Shown: one piece after another, positions 33,882 to 40,990 of the stretch
Position numbering within the stretch: the stretch's first letter is position 1
Layout of the letters: every line of letters starts with the position of its first letter
Assembly: GCF_006716095.1 (NCBI RefSeq)
Contig: NZ_VFOK01000001.1
Coordinates: 3,007,375 to 3,071,374, forward strand
Direction: 5' to 3'
DNA from: Barrientosiimonas humi
GTDB taxonomy: Bacteria; Actinomycetota; Actinomycetes; Actinomycetales; Dermatophilaceae
Length of the DNA stretch: 64,000 nucleotides
Notes under the pieces: generated by a model
The model's input: the letters and a program-made list of their open reading frames with translations, nothing else
Told to the model about the DNA's origin: nothing
Databases searched by the model: none
Made by a program: the position numbers and the translations under genes

Positions 33882-33944
33882 GCGCCAAGAATAGCCTCAA
33901 TACTGGCCTGTAACTAGCCTCGTTCATAGCCATGGACGGCCGCG

Positions 33945-34970
33945 TCACTCGCGGTTGCTGGAGATCCACTGCGGGTCGGTGAACGTCAGCTGCCGGCCGC
34001 CCTGCACGAGGTCGGCCGCGGCGTCGAGCCGCTGCAGCTGGTCGTCGCTCAGCGTCAGGTCGAGCGAGCCGGCGTTCTCGGCCATGCGAGACGCCTTGCG
34101 GCTGCCGGGGATCGGCACGACCGGCAACCCGAACCGCTCGCCCTGGGCGAAGAGCCAGGCCAGGGCGACCTGCGCGGGCGTGGCGCCCAGCTCGTCGCCG
34201 ACCGCGGCGATGACCTCGACCACGCGCTGGTTGGCGTCGTAGTGCTCGGCGAACCGCGGCTCGGCCTTGAGCACCCCGCCGGCGACCGCCTCCCGGGTCA
34301 TGGCGCCGGCGAGGAAGCCGCGACCGAGCGGGGAGTAGGGCACGAAGCCCGCGCCGACCTCGCGCGCAGCCGGGACGACGTTGGTCTCGACGTCGCGCGA
34401 CCACAGGCTCCACTCGCTCTGCACCGCGGCGATCGGGTGCACCGCCGCGGCCGCGCGCAGCTCGTCGGCCGTGACCTCGGACAGGCCCAGGTGGCGCACC
34501 TTGCCGGCCTGCACGAGCTCGGCCATCGCGCCGACGGTCTCCTCGATCGGGCGCGTCAGCTCGCGCCGGTGCATGTAGTAGAGGTCGATGGTGTCGACCC
34601 CGAGACGACGCAACGAGTCGTCGCAGGCGGCGAGGACGTACGCCCGGTCGCCGCGTGCGGCGGTGGCGCCGTCGCCCACCGCACCGGTGATGCCGAACTT
34701 CGTGGCCAGCTGCACCTCGTCGCGCCGGGTGCGCAGCACCGTGCCGACCAGCTCCTCGTTGGTGCCGGCGGGGCCGGTGGTGCCCGGCCGCGGCTCGCCG
34801 TAGACGTCGGCCGTGTCGATGAACGTGATGCCGAGGTCGATCGTCTCGTGCAGGGTGCGCTCGGCGGCCTGCGGCTCGATGCCGCCGTAGACGTGGCTGA
34901 GGGCCATGCCCCCGAAGCCGAGCCGGCTCACGGTGAGCCCCTGACCGAGGTCGATGGTGCCGATGCTCAT
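33945..34970 (-). CDS. Aldo/keto reductase
   Basis: The 341-residue enzyme is a TIM-barrel aldo-keto reductase. Visible features are GLTVSRLGFGGMALSHVYGG, the catalytic Asp and Tyr in ITFIDTADVYGEPRPG, the catalytic Lys in LATKFGITGA, LDTIDLYYMHR-like DTIDLYYMHRRELTRPIEET and the NADPH-binding VVPIPGSRKASRMAEN. It reduces aldehydes or ketones; substrate unknown. The ATG at 34970 overlaps the stop of a MerR regulator gene, so the two are co-transcribed from the MerR-type promoter at 35421-35451. An inducible detoxification role is a reasonable inference. Confidence 0.92.
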   Translation of the reverse strand: MSIGTIDLGQGLTVSRLGFGGMALSHVYGGIEPQAAERTLHETIDLGITFIDTADVYGEPRPGTTGPAGTNEELVGTVLRTRRDEVQLATKFGITGAVGDGATAARGDRAYVLAACDDSLRRLGVDTIDLYYMHRRELTRPIEETVGAMAELVQAGKVRHLGLSEVTADELRAAAAVHPIAAVQSEWSLWSRDVETNVVPAAREVGAGFVPYSPLGRGFLAGAMTREAVAGGVLKAEPRFAEHYDANQRVVEVIAAVGDELGATPAQVALAWLFAQGERFGLPVVPIPGSRKASRMAENAGSLDLTLSDDQLQRLDAAADLVQGGRQLTFTDPQWISSNRE

Positions 34971-35413
34971 GCGAATCTCCTTTGCTGAGAACGGATCCCG
35001 GGATCCGTGACGGGAGTCTCGGCGCAGTCGAGGCCGCGCTCGATAAGGTCTTCGTAGTGCGAGATCTTGTGGTCGACGGCGGCCAGGTCGTCGCGCAGCT
35101 GCGCCTGCTGCTCGAGCAGGCGCACGCGGTGCTCCAGCAGCAGGCTCATCCGCCGTCCGTGCGTCGCCGCGCCCTCGCCGACCATCACGCAGAACTCCTT
35201 GACCTGCGCGATCGGCATGCCGGTGCGCCGCAGCCGCACGACCAGCTGCACCATGCGCACGGCCGCGTCGTCGTACGTCCGCCGCCCGGCCGGCGTGCGC
35301 GGCACCGGCGGGATCAGGCCCTCGCGCTCGTACCACCGCAGGGCGTCCTGGCTGAGACCCGTGCGCTCGGCGACGGCGGCGATGCCGAGCTCGGGGGTGC
35401 TGGTCGTGGTCAC
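34967..35413 (-). CDS. MerR-family transcriptional regulator
   Basis: The 148-residue protein carries the N-terminal MerR winged helix (ELGIAAVAERTGLSQDALRW, then YEREGLIPPV) and the long dimerisation helix (LLLEHRVRLLEQQAQLRDDL). It lacks the cysteine pattern of metal or iron-sulfur MerR proteins apart from single cysteines, so it probably senses an organic ligand. It is the first gene of an operon with the aldo/keto reductase and begins at a GTG 8 bp downstream of the -10 element, consistent with a leaderless or near-leaderless transcript. The promoter has the family's 19-bp spacer. Confidence 0.92.
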   Translation of the reverse strand: MTTTSTPELGIAAVAERTGLSQDALRWYEREGLIPPVPRTPAGRRTYDDAAVRMVQLVVRLRRTGMPIAQVKEFCVMVGEGAATHGRRMSLLLEHRVRLLEQQAQLRDDLAAVDHKISHYEDLIERGLDCAETPVTDPGIRSQQRRFA

Positions 35414-35420
35414 GTCAGTG

Positions 35421-35451
35421 ACGCTAGGTCCTGGAGTGCGCTCCAGCGCAA
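35421..35451 (-). promoter_or_regulatory. MerR-type promoter with 19-bp spacer and central dyad
   Basis: On the minus strand a -35 of TTGCGC (35451-35446) and a -10 of TAGCGT (35426-35421) are separated by 19 bp, two more than optimal. The spacer region contains a perfect dyad, CTGGAG-CGCA-CTCCAG (35446-35431). This is the classic architecture through which MerR-family activators untwist DNA. It directly precedes the MerR gene, so autoregulation is strongly indicated. Confidence 0.85.
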
Positions 35452-35457
35452 GACGGT

Positions 35458-35850
35458 TCAGCGAAGAGCCGCGCGGACGTCGGTATGGGTGAAGTCGTCG
35501 CCCACGAACAGGAGGGGTTCGTCGCGCACGACGGCGAGCGCGTAGGAGAAGCAGTCCCCGAAGTTGAGTCGTGCCGCGTGCCCGGAGCCACGGCCGAAGT
35601 CGCGGTAGGCCTGCCGCGCCACGGCCGCCATCTCGGGCGTCACGTCCACGACGGCGATGCCGAGCGTGCTCAGCAGGGCGTCGAACTGGCGGGACAGCGC
35701 AGGATCTCGGCGGGCGTCCACCACGACCGCAGCCTCGACGTAGGTGGCCGCGGACATGGCCGTCGAACGGTCACGCATCAACGTCACCAGCTCTTGCGCC
35801 CTGGGCTCGTCGTTGAGGACGGCGACCAGCGCGGACGAGTCGACGATCAC
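35458..35850 (-). CDS. vapC: VapC-type PIN-domain toxin ribonuclease
   Basis: The 130-residue PIN domain has the acidic active-site residues in order: Asp in MIVDSSALVAVL, Glu in AATYVEAAVVVD, and two Asp in LNFGDCFSYALA and PLLFVGDDFTHTDV. VapC toxins cleave tRNA or rRNA. It follows and overlaps VapB by four bases. It ends 4-5 bp from the MerR promoter and is transcribed in the same direction as the MerR operon, so read-through into it is not expected. Confidence 0.92.
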   Translation of the reverse strand: MIVDSSALVAVLNDEPRAQELVTLMRDRSTAMSAATYVEAAVVVDARRDPALSRQFDALLSTLGIAVVDVTPEMAAVARQAYRDFGRGSGHAARLNFGDCFSYALAVVRDEPLLFVGDDFTHTDVRAALR

Positions 35851-36095
35851 CGCGGCAGGCCGGCCTCGTCGTAGAGCTCGTCGGTCGTGAGCCGGCCGCC
35901 GGTCCGGCTCACGCGATCGCGCATGTCAGCCAGCAGCCCGTCGAGCTCTTGGCTCCCGGCGTCGTCCTCGCGCCCCAGCTCTGCCAGCAACCGCTCCAGC
36001 GCCAGCTCCACGGCACTCGTCTGGGAACGACCCGTGCGCCGCGCCACCTCACGCACGAGGTCGTGCACACGCTCGTTCTTGATGTTGAGGCTCAT
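35847..36095 (-). CDS. vapB: VapB-type antitoxin
   Basis: The 82-residue protein begins MSLNIKNERVHDLVREVARR and continues TGRSQTSAVELALERLLAEL, the ribbon-helix-helix pattern of the type II antitoxin_VapB/Rv0623 family, with an acidic C-terminus (LTTDELYDEAGLPR) that would block the VapC active site. The ATG at 36095 is preferred over a GTG four codons upstream because the conserved RHH strand begins there. A perfect 14-bp palindrome lies 22 bp upstream and is the likely operator. Confidence 0.9.
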   Translation of the reverse strand: MSLNIKNERVHDLVREVARRTGRSQTSAVELALERLLAELGREDDAGSQELDGLLADMRDRVSRTGGRLTTDELYDEAGLPR

Positions 36096-36130
36096 GGTAG
36101 ACACCACTCTATCAAGGGTAGACGTCTACC
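36096..36130. promoter_or_regulatory. Probable VapBC operator
   Basis: GGTAGACGTCTACC (36117-36130) is a perfect palindrome, and its half-site GGTAGAC is repeated at 36096-36102, exactly two helical turns (21 bp) away. Both lie immediately upstream of vapB on its promoter side. VapB RHH dimers and VapBC complexes bind such repeated half-sites, so this is very probably the autoregulatory operator. Confidence 0.8.
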
Positions 36131-36154
36131 CGACCGTCCGCGGGCAGACAAGAA

Positions 36155-36186
36155 CCGGGCCGATCAGCTGATGCTGATCGGCCCGG
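36155..36186 (-). terminator. Rho-independent terminator of the yceI gene
   Basis: Perfect 13-bp arms CCGGGCCGATCAG (36155-36167) and CTGATCGGCCCGG (36174-36186) enclose a six-base loop. On the minus strand the hairpin is followed by TTCTTGTCT, a reasonable U-rich tract. It starts 27 bp after the YceI stop codon and separates that gene from vapB. Confidence 0.88.
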
Positions 36187-36213
36187 CTGGAGGGTCGTGC
36201 GCGGCGCTGCGGC

Positions 36214-36774
36214 TCAGGCCTGCTTGATCGCCGAGACCTCGAACTCGAGGGTGATCTTCTCGCTGACCAGCACGCCGCCGGTCTCGAGCGCGGCGTTGAA
36301 GGTGATGCCGTAGTCGTTGCGGTTGATGACCGTCGAGCCCTCGAAGCCGATGCGCTCGTTGCCGAACGGGTCGGTGGCGGCGCCCTCGAAGGTGAACGGG
36401 ACGGTGATCGGCTTGGTGACGCCCTTGATGGTCAGGTCGCCGGTCAGGTTGAGGGTGTCGCCCTCGACCGAGCAGCCGGTGGAGTGGAACTCGATGGTCG
36501 GGAACTGCTCGATCGCGAGGAAGTCGCCGCTCTTGACGTGACCGTCGCGCTGCTCGTTGCGGGTGTCGAGGCTCGCGACCTGGATCGTGACGTCGACCTT
36601 GGCGTCGTTCACGCCACCGTTCGCCACGGCGCTGCCCTCGAACTCGTTGAACGAGCCGCGGACCTTGGTCACCATCGCGTGCCGGGCGACGAAGCCCATG
36701 CGGCTGTGGGCGGGGTCGATGGCGTACGTGCCGTCGAGGTTCTGCAGGCCGGAGAGGTTGGTGGTGGTCGTCAC
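36214..36774 (-). CDS. YceI-family lipid-binding protein
   Basis: The 186-residue protein has the YceI lipocalin-like pattern: GTYAIDPAHSRMGFVARHAM at the start, KVRGSFNEFEG, SGDFLAIEQFPTIEFHSTG, GDLTIKGVTKPITVPF and GFEGSTVINRNDYGI. YceI proteins bind isoprenoid lipids; this one has no signal peptide, so it is cytoplasmic, as is usual in actinobacteria. The GTG start follows an AAGGAG site. It is divergent from a MarR regulator, which probably controls it, and ends in a strong terminator. Confidence 0.93.
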   Translation of the reverse strand: MTTTTNLSGLQNLDGTYAIDPAHSRMGFVARHAMVTKVRGSFNEFEGSAVANGGVNDAKVDVTIQVASLDTRNEQRDGHVKSGDFLAIEQFPTIEFHSTGCSVEGDTLNLTGDLTIKGVTKPITVPFTFEGAATDPFGNERIGFEGSTVINRNDYGITFNAALETGGVLVSEKITLEFEVSAIKQA

Positions 36775-36803
36775 TGGGGGACTCCTTGTCGGTTCGGTGA
36801 TCC

Positions 36804-36856
36804 GTCAACTACAGAGTTCCAGAACGTTGGTGATGTGTCAACTATTCCGGTACGCT
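36804..36856. promoter_or_regulatory. Divergent yceI-marR promoter region with repeated GTCAACTA motifs
   Basis: The 88-bp gap contains two direct copies of GTCAACTA (36804-36811 and 36837-36844) and a short dyad GTTCCAGAAC (36816-36825). Rightward, TTGGTG (36827-36832) and TACGCT (36851-36856), 18 bp apart, give a promoter only six bases from the marR ATG. Leftward, a perfect -35 TTGACA (36841-36836) serves yceI with a weak -10. The repeats straddle both promoters, as expected for MarR binding. Confidence 0.65.
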
Positions 36857-36862
36857 GTTCGC

Positions 36863-37351
36863 ATGACCACCACCGAGACGTCCTGGTTGAGCGACCAGGA
36901 GCAGCGGGTGTGGCGCCAGTGGATCCGGGCCTCGTGGGCGCTGCCCGCCGAGCTGAACCGCCACCTGCAGGAGTTCTCCCTGAGCATGCAGGACTACGGC
37001 GTGCTCGTCTGCCTCACCGACACCGAGTCGGGGCAGCTGCGGATGAGCGACCTCGCCGACCTGATGCACTGGGACCGCTCGCGCCTGTCGCACCACATCA
37101 CACGCATGAGCACCCGCGGCCTCGTGGAGCGGCGGCACTGCGCCGAGGACGGCCGCGGCGCCTTCGTCGCCGTGACCGACCAGGGGCGCGCCAGCATCGA
37201 GCGCGCGGCGCAGCGTCACGTCGACGGCGTGCGCGAGCTGTTCTTCGACGGCATGACCGAGGACGAGATGCGCGCGCTGGAGTCGGTGACCTCGCGCCTG
37301 CTCGAGCGCCTCGAGAGCGACAAGCGCCCCGGGGGCGCGGCTCAGGCCTGA
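36863..37351 (+). CDS. MarR-family transcriptional regulator
   Basis: The 162-residue protein has the MarR winged helix: SMQDYGVLVCLTDTESGQLR, MSDLADLMHWDRSRLSHHIT, RMSTRGLVERRHCAEDGRGA, flanked by N- and C-terminal dimerisation helices. MarR proteins usually repress the divergent gene and respond to small phenolic or oxidative ligands. The -10 element lies six bases before the ATG, so the mRNA is probably leaderless. It overlaps the convergent VOC gene by 10 bp at the 3' end. Control of yceI is inferred from the divergent layout common in actinobacteria. Confidence 0.92.
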   Translation: MTTTETSWLSDQEQRVWRQWIRASWALPAELNRHLQEFSLSMQDYGVLVCLTDTESGQLRMSDLADLMHWDRSRLSHHITRMSTRGLVERRHCAEDGRGAFVAVTDQGRASIERAAQRHVDGVRELFFDGMTEDEMRALESVTSRLLERLESDKRPGGAAQA

Positions 37352-37761
37352 GCGTCGCCGGCGATGTTGACCATCCAGGCGATGCCGAACCGGTCGATGC
37401 ACATGCCGAACTCGTCGCCCCACATCTGCTTCTCCAGCGGCATCGCGACCTGGCCGCCCTCGGAGAGCCGGGTGAAGGAGTGGCGCAGCGCGTCGGCGTC
37501 GTCGCCGCTGAGGCTGATCGAGATGGTGCTGCCCTCGCGGTAGGGCATGCCCTCGGGGGTGTCGCTCGCCATCAGCGTGTAACCCGCGGGCGTCTCGAGC
37601 ATCGCGTGCATCACCTGCTCGGGCACGATGCCGGGCGCCTGCGCCCCGGCCTCGCCGAAGGTCGTCAGCTGCAGGTCGCCGCCGAAGACCGACTGGTAGT
37701 GCTCCATGGCCTCCCGGGCCTGGCCGCGGAAGCTGATGTAGGGGTTGAGGCGGGACGCCAT
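37342..37761 (-). CDS. VOC-family protein, PhnB-like
   Basis: The 139-residue protein matches PhnB-like members of the vicinal oxygen chelate superfamily: LNPYISFRGQAREAMEHYQS, VFGGDLQLTTFGEAG, TLMASDTPEGMPY and GDEFGMCIDRFGIAWMVNI. Such proteins are often annotated as glyoxalase-like or 3-demethylubiquinone-like; most lack a proven activity. Start is the ATG at 37761 with GGAG a short distance upstream. It is convergent with marR. Confidence 0.9.
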   Translation of the reverse strand: MASRLNPYISFRGQAREAMEHYQSVFGGDLQLTTFGEAGAQAPGIVPEQVMHAMLETPAGYTLMASDTPEGMPYREGSTISISLSGDDADALRHSFTRLSEGGQVAMPLEKQMWGDEFGMCIDRFGIAWMVNIAGDAQA

Positions 37762-37917
37762 CGCGTGCTCCTTGGTGGACGGGCTCGGTGCGTGGCCGGG
37801 CGGGCGTGGGCTGGTGACGCACGCATCACGGTAGGGCCCGCCACCGACAGGCGCGGCTCGTCGGCAGCATTCCGCCAATCCGGCTCGCCGGCACCGGCGC
37901 CGCGATACCTTCCCGCC

Positions 37918-39369
37918 GTGCAGCAGACGACGATCGAGGGTGTCCGCACCCTGTGGGCCGATATGCCCGGCCCGTTCCGCGCCGCTCTGGTGGTCGGCAT
38001 CGGCGCGCGCGACGAGACCTTCCCGACCTCCGGGCTCGCGCACCTGCTGGAGCACGTCGTGATGTCGCGCATCGGGCGGCGCCCGATCGACAACAACGCC
38101 GAGGCCACCACCGACGCCACCGTGTTCTCTGCGATCGGTGAACGGTCCGACGTCCTGCAGTTCCTGCACGACGTCTGCCTGCAGCTCGCCCGCCCCGACA
38201 CAGCCCGCATGGCCCACGAGGCCAAGGTCATCGCGATCGAGTCGGGGATGTACGACTCCCCCGGCGCGACCATCGCGCTGCAGGCCCGCTTCGGCTGGCG
38301 CGGCCCCGGCCTGGCCGCCGGGCCCGAGCCCGCGCTCGACCAGGTCACCCCGGAACAGCTGCTCGACCTGGTGTCCCGGCTGGTCACCCGGGACAACTGC
38401 GTGCTCGCGATGACCGGGCCGCCCGGTGACGACATCCGGCTGCCGCTGCCCGACGCGCCCGCACGGCGCGCCCCCGAGCCGACACTGCTTCCCCGCAGCA
38501 CTCCGGCCATGATCCAGGCGCCCGAAGGGGCGCCGGTGACGCTGTCGTACCTCACGCGAAGCCCCGCCGTCGGCCTGGCGACGATCCTGCGCGAACGGCT
38601 CATGGACCGGCTGCGGCACGACCTGGGCATCAGCTACGACATCAGCGACGACACCCTGCCGCTGCAGGCGGGCTGGCTCACCGCGATCGCGGCCGACTTC
38701 GCCCCGGACGCCGAGCCCGACGTCGCGCGGGTGATGCGCGAGGAGGTCCTCGGGCTGGCGAACCGGCCGCCCGACGCGGGCGAGCGGGCCCACGCCGCGC
38801 GAATGGCGGAGCTGCAGCTGAATGACCCCACGCAGCTGACGGGCTACCTGGGGTTCTCCGCCGTGCGACTGCTCGCGGGCCTCCCGGTGCTCACCCCGGA
38901 AGAGATGCTCGCGCGCGAGCTGGCCGAGCTGGAGCCGGCGCGGCTGCGCGAGGCCGCGGCCCATGCCGTGGCCACGATGCTCGTGCACGTGCCGATGGAG
39001 GAGCTGCCCGAGGTGGTCGGCCTCGCGGTGACGACCGAGCTGTACGACGGCCCCACCTTCGGCGACCGGCGGCACCGCCGGCGGACGGTGCGGCCGGTGC
39101 CGCGCAGCCTCGAGGTCAGCGTGGGCGAGGACGGCATCTCGATGCACCTGCGCGGGGAGCACATCGGCGCGCCGTGGTCCGACGTCGTCGGTGTCGCGCA
39201 CCACGAGGACCAGCGGATGGTCGTCTTCGCCGACGGCAACACCGTCTGGTTGCGTGCCCGCGACTTTCGCGACGGCCAGCGGCTCATCGAGACGGTCGAC
39301 CGGGCGACGGCAGGCCGGCGCTTTCACGACCCGGGCATCGACCCGATGGCGGAGGAGCCTCAGGGCTGA
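37918..39369 (+). CDS. M16-like zinc peptidase with PH-like C-terminal extension
   Basis: The 483-residue protein carries the inverted zinc motif HLLEH at residues 42-46 (in SGLAHLLEHVVMS) and a candidate third ligand Glu108 in HEAKVIAIESGM, the M16 (insulinase/pitrilysin) pattern. Residues ~1-400 are consistent with two M16 half-domains. The last ~85 residues (SVGEDGISMHLRGEHIGAPW, VVFADGNTVWLRARDF) look like a PH-type beta domain with a terminal helix, not standard for M16. The GTG at 37918 begins MQQTTIEGV. There is no signal peptide. A processing protease for a peptide or protein substrate is inferred. Confidence 0.82.
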   Translation: MQQTTIEGVRTLWADMPGPFRAALVVGIGARDETFPTSGLAHLLEHVVMSRIGRRPIDNNAEATTDATVFSAIGERSDVLQFLHDVCLQLARPDTARMAHEAKVIAIESGMYDSPGATIALQARFGWRGPGLAAGPEPALDQVTPEQLLDLVSRLVTRDNCVLAMTGPPGDDIRLPLPDAPARRAPEPTLLPRSTPAMIQAPEGAPVTLSYLTRSPAVGLATILRERLMDRLRHDLGISYDISDDTLPLQAGWLTAIAADFAPDAEPDVARVMREEVLGLANRPPDAGERAHAARMAELQLNDPTQLTGYLGFSAVRLLAGLPVLTPEEMLARELAELEPARLREAAAHAVATMLVHVPMEELPEVVGLAVTTELYDGPTFGDRRHRRRTVRPVPRSLEVSVGEDGISMHLRGEHIGAPWSDVVGVAHHEDQRMVVFADGNTVWLRARDFRDGQRLIETVDRATAGRRFHDPGIDPMAEEPQG

Positions 39370-39384
39370 GACGAGCCCCGGTCG

Positions 39385-39846
39385 CTACGGCAGCGACCGC
39401 GTCATGAACGCGCTGTTCGAGTCGGGCGCGTAGTCACCGAACGGGGCGCAGTCGACGAAGCCGGCGCTGGCGTACAGCGCGCGGGCGGGGGCGAAGAACT
39501 CCATGCTCCCGGTCTCCAGCGAGACACGGGTGACCCCGCGTGCTGTCGCGTCGGCGAGCGCGTGCTCCAGCAAGGCGCGACCGATCCCCTGCCCGCGGCG
39601 CAGGGGATCGGCGCGCATGCTCTTCAGCTCCTCGTGGCCCGGCTCGACCGGCGCGAGCGCGACCGTGCCGACGAGGTGCGGTCCGTCGTGAGCCGACCAC
39701 AGACGTACGCCGGGGGCGCGGAGCCCGTCGAGGTCCAGCGCGTGCTGGCTGCAGGCGGGAGCCGTGGGGGCGATGTCGGCGAGGTGGTCGCTCAAGAACC
39801 GCGCCAACGCCGGATCGTCGAGATCAGCAGCTCGAATCTGCAGCAT
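39385..39846 (-). CDS. GNAT-family N-acetyltransferase
   Basis: The 153-residue protein has the GNAT fold: the acetyl-CoA binding motif MRADPLRRGQGIGRALLEHA (R-x-x-G-x-G) followed by GVTRVSLETGS and ARALYASAGFVDCAPFGDYA near the C-terminus. It is similar to small PhnO/YhfO-like acetyltransferases. Substrate unknown. The ATG at 39846 is used; a start two codons upstream is possible. It lies convergent to the M16 gene, with 15 bp between stops. Confidence 0.9.
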   Translation of the reverse strand: MLQIRAADLDDPALARFLSDHLADIAPTAPACSQHALDLDGLRAPGVRLWSAHDGPHLVGTVALAPVEPGHEELKSMRADPLRRGQGIGRALLEHALADATARGVTRVSLETGSMEFFAPARALYASAGFVDCAPFGDYAPDSNSAFMTRSLP

Positions 39847-39858
39847 CCGCAACGTGAT

Positions 39859-40920
39859 TCAGGCGCCGGGCTGGATGGTCGCGACGTCGATGACGTAGCG
39901 GTAGCGCACGTCGCCGGCCACGACCTTGTCGTAGGCCTCGTCGACCTGGGAGGCGTCGATCGTCTCGACAGTGGCGCCGATGCCGTGCTCGGCGCAGAAG
40001 TCGAGCATCTCCTGGGTGTCGGGGATGCCGCCGATCATCGAGCCGGCCAGCACCTTGCTGCGGCCGACGACCGCGCCGGGCGCGAAGGCGTAGTCACCCG
40101 TCGGCAGCCCGACGTTGACCAGCGCGCCGTACGGCTTGAGCAGGCCGAGGTAGTCGCCCATCGGCAGGTCCGCGCTCACCGTGTTCAGGATCAGGTCGAA
40201 GGAGCCGGCGAGGCGCTCGAAGGTCTCGGGGTCCTTGGTGGACAGCTGGTGCGCCGCGCCGTACGTCGCCGCGTCGTCAGCCTTGTCGAGCGTGCGGGAT
40301 AGCACGGTCACCTCGGCGCCCATCGCCGCGGCCAGCTTGACGCCCATGTGGCCCAGGCCGCCCATGCCGACGACGGCGACCTTCTTGCCGGGCCCGGCGC
40401 CCCAGCGCTTCAGCGGGGCGTAGGTCGTGATGCCGGCGCACAGCAGCGGCGCGGCCTGGTCGAGCGGCAGTCCGTCGGGGATGCGGCAGGCGAACCGCTC
40501 GGACACGACGATGGACTGGGCATAGCCGCCCAGGGTGATCTCGCCGTCGTAGCCCTCGTCGCCGTAGGTGAACACGGCGCCCTTCTCGCAGAACTGCTCC
40601 TCGCCGTTCTTGCACATCTCGCACTCGCCGCACGAGTCGACCATGCAGCCGACGCCGACCTGGTCGCCGACCTGGTGGCGGGTGACGGCCGGGCCGACCT
40701 CGGCGACGACGCCGGCGATCTCGTGCCCGGGCACCATCGGGAAGGTGCTCTTACCCCACTCCTCGCGCACCTGGTGGATGTCGCTGTGGCAGATGCCGGC
40801 GAACCGGATGTCGATGCGAATGTCGTTGTCGCGCAACGGTCGCCGCTCGATCGTGGTCTGCTCGAAGGGGGCGTTGGCGGCGGGGGCGGACAGGGCGGGG
40901 GTCGTGGTGGGGGTGCTCAC
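39859..40920 (-). CDS. Zinc-dependent NAD(P) alcohol dehydrogenase, AdhC/cinnamyl type
   Basis: The 353-residue medium-chain dehydrogenase contains the catalytic zinc ligands in FAGICHSDIHQVREEWG and VPGHEIAGVV, the structural zinc cysteines in CMVDSCGECEMCKNGEEQFC, and the nucleotide-binding motif VAVVGMGGLGHMGVKLAAAM. This corresponds to the NADPH-preferring AdhC/YahK-type enzymes that reduce aldehydes. GTG start at 40920. It ends 12 bp from the acetyltransferase start in the same direction, so the two may be co-transcribed. Confidence 0.93.
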   Translation of the reverse strand: MSTPTTTPALSAPAANAPFEQTTIERRPLRDNDIRIDIRFAGICHSDIHQVREEWGKSTFPMVPGHEIAGVVAEVGPAVTRHQVGDQVGVGCMVDSCGECEMCKNGEEQFCEKGAVFTYGDEGYDGEITLGGYAQSIVVSERFACRIPDGLPLDQAAPLLCAGITTYAPLKRWGAGPGKKVAVVGMGGLGHMGVKLAAAMGAEVTVLSRTLDKADDAATYGAAHQLSTKDPETFERLAGSFDLILNTVSADLPMGDYLGLLKPYGALVNVGLPTGDYAFAPGAVVGRSKVLAGSMIGGIPDTQEMLDFCAEHGIGATVETIDASQVDEAYDKVVAGDVRYRYVIDVATIQPGA

Positions 40921-40990
40921 CGGCCCACGCTAACCCCGCCCGGGCGCCACCCCGCAAACGTGTCCGCCCAGGGTGCGCGGCGCCCTCCGC

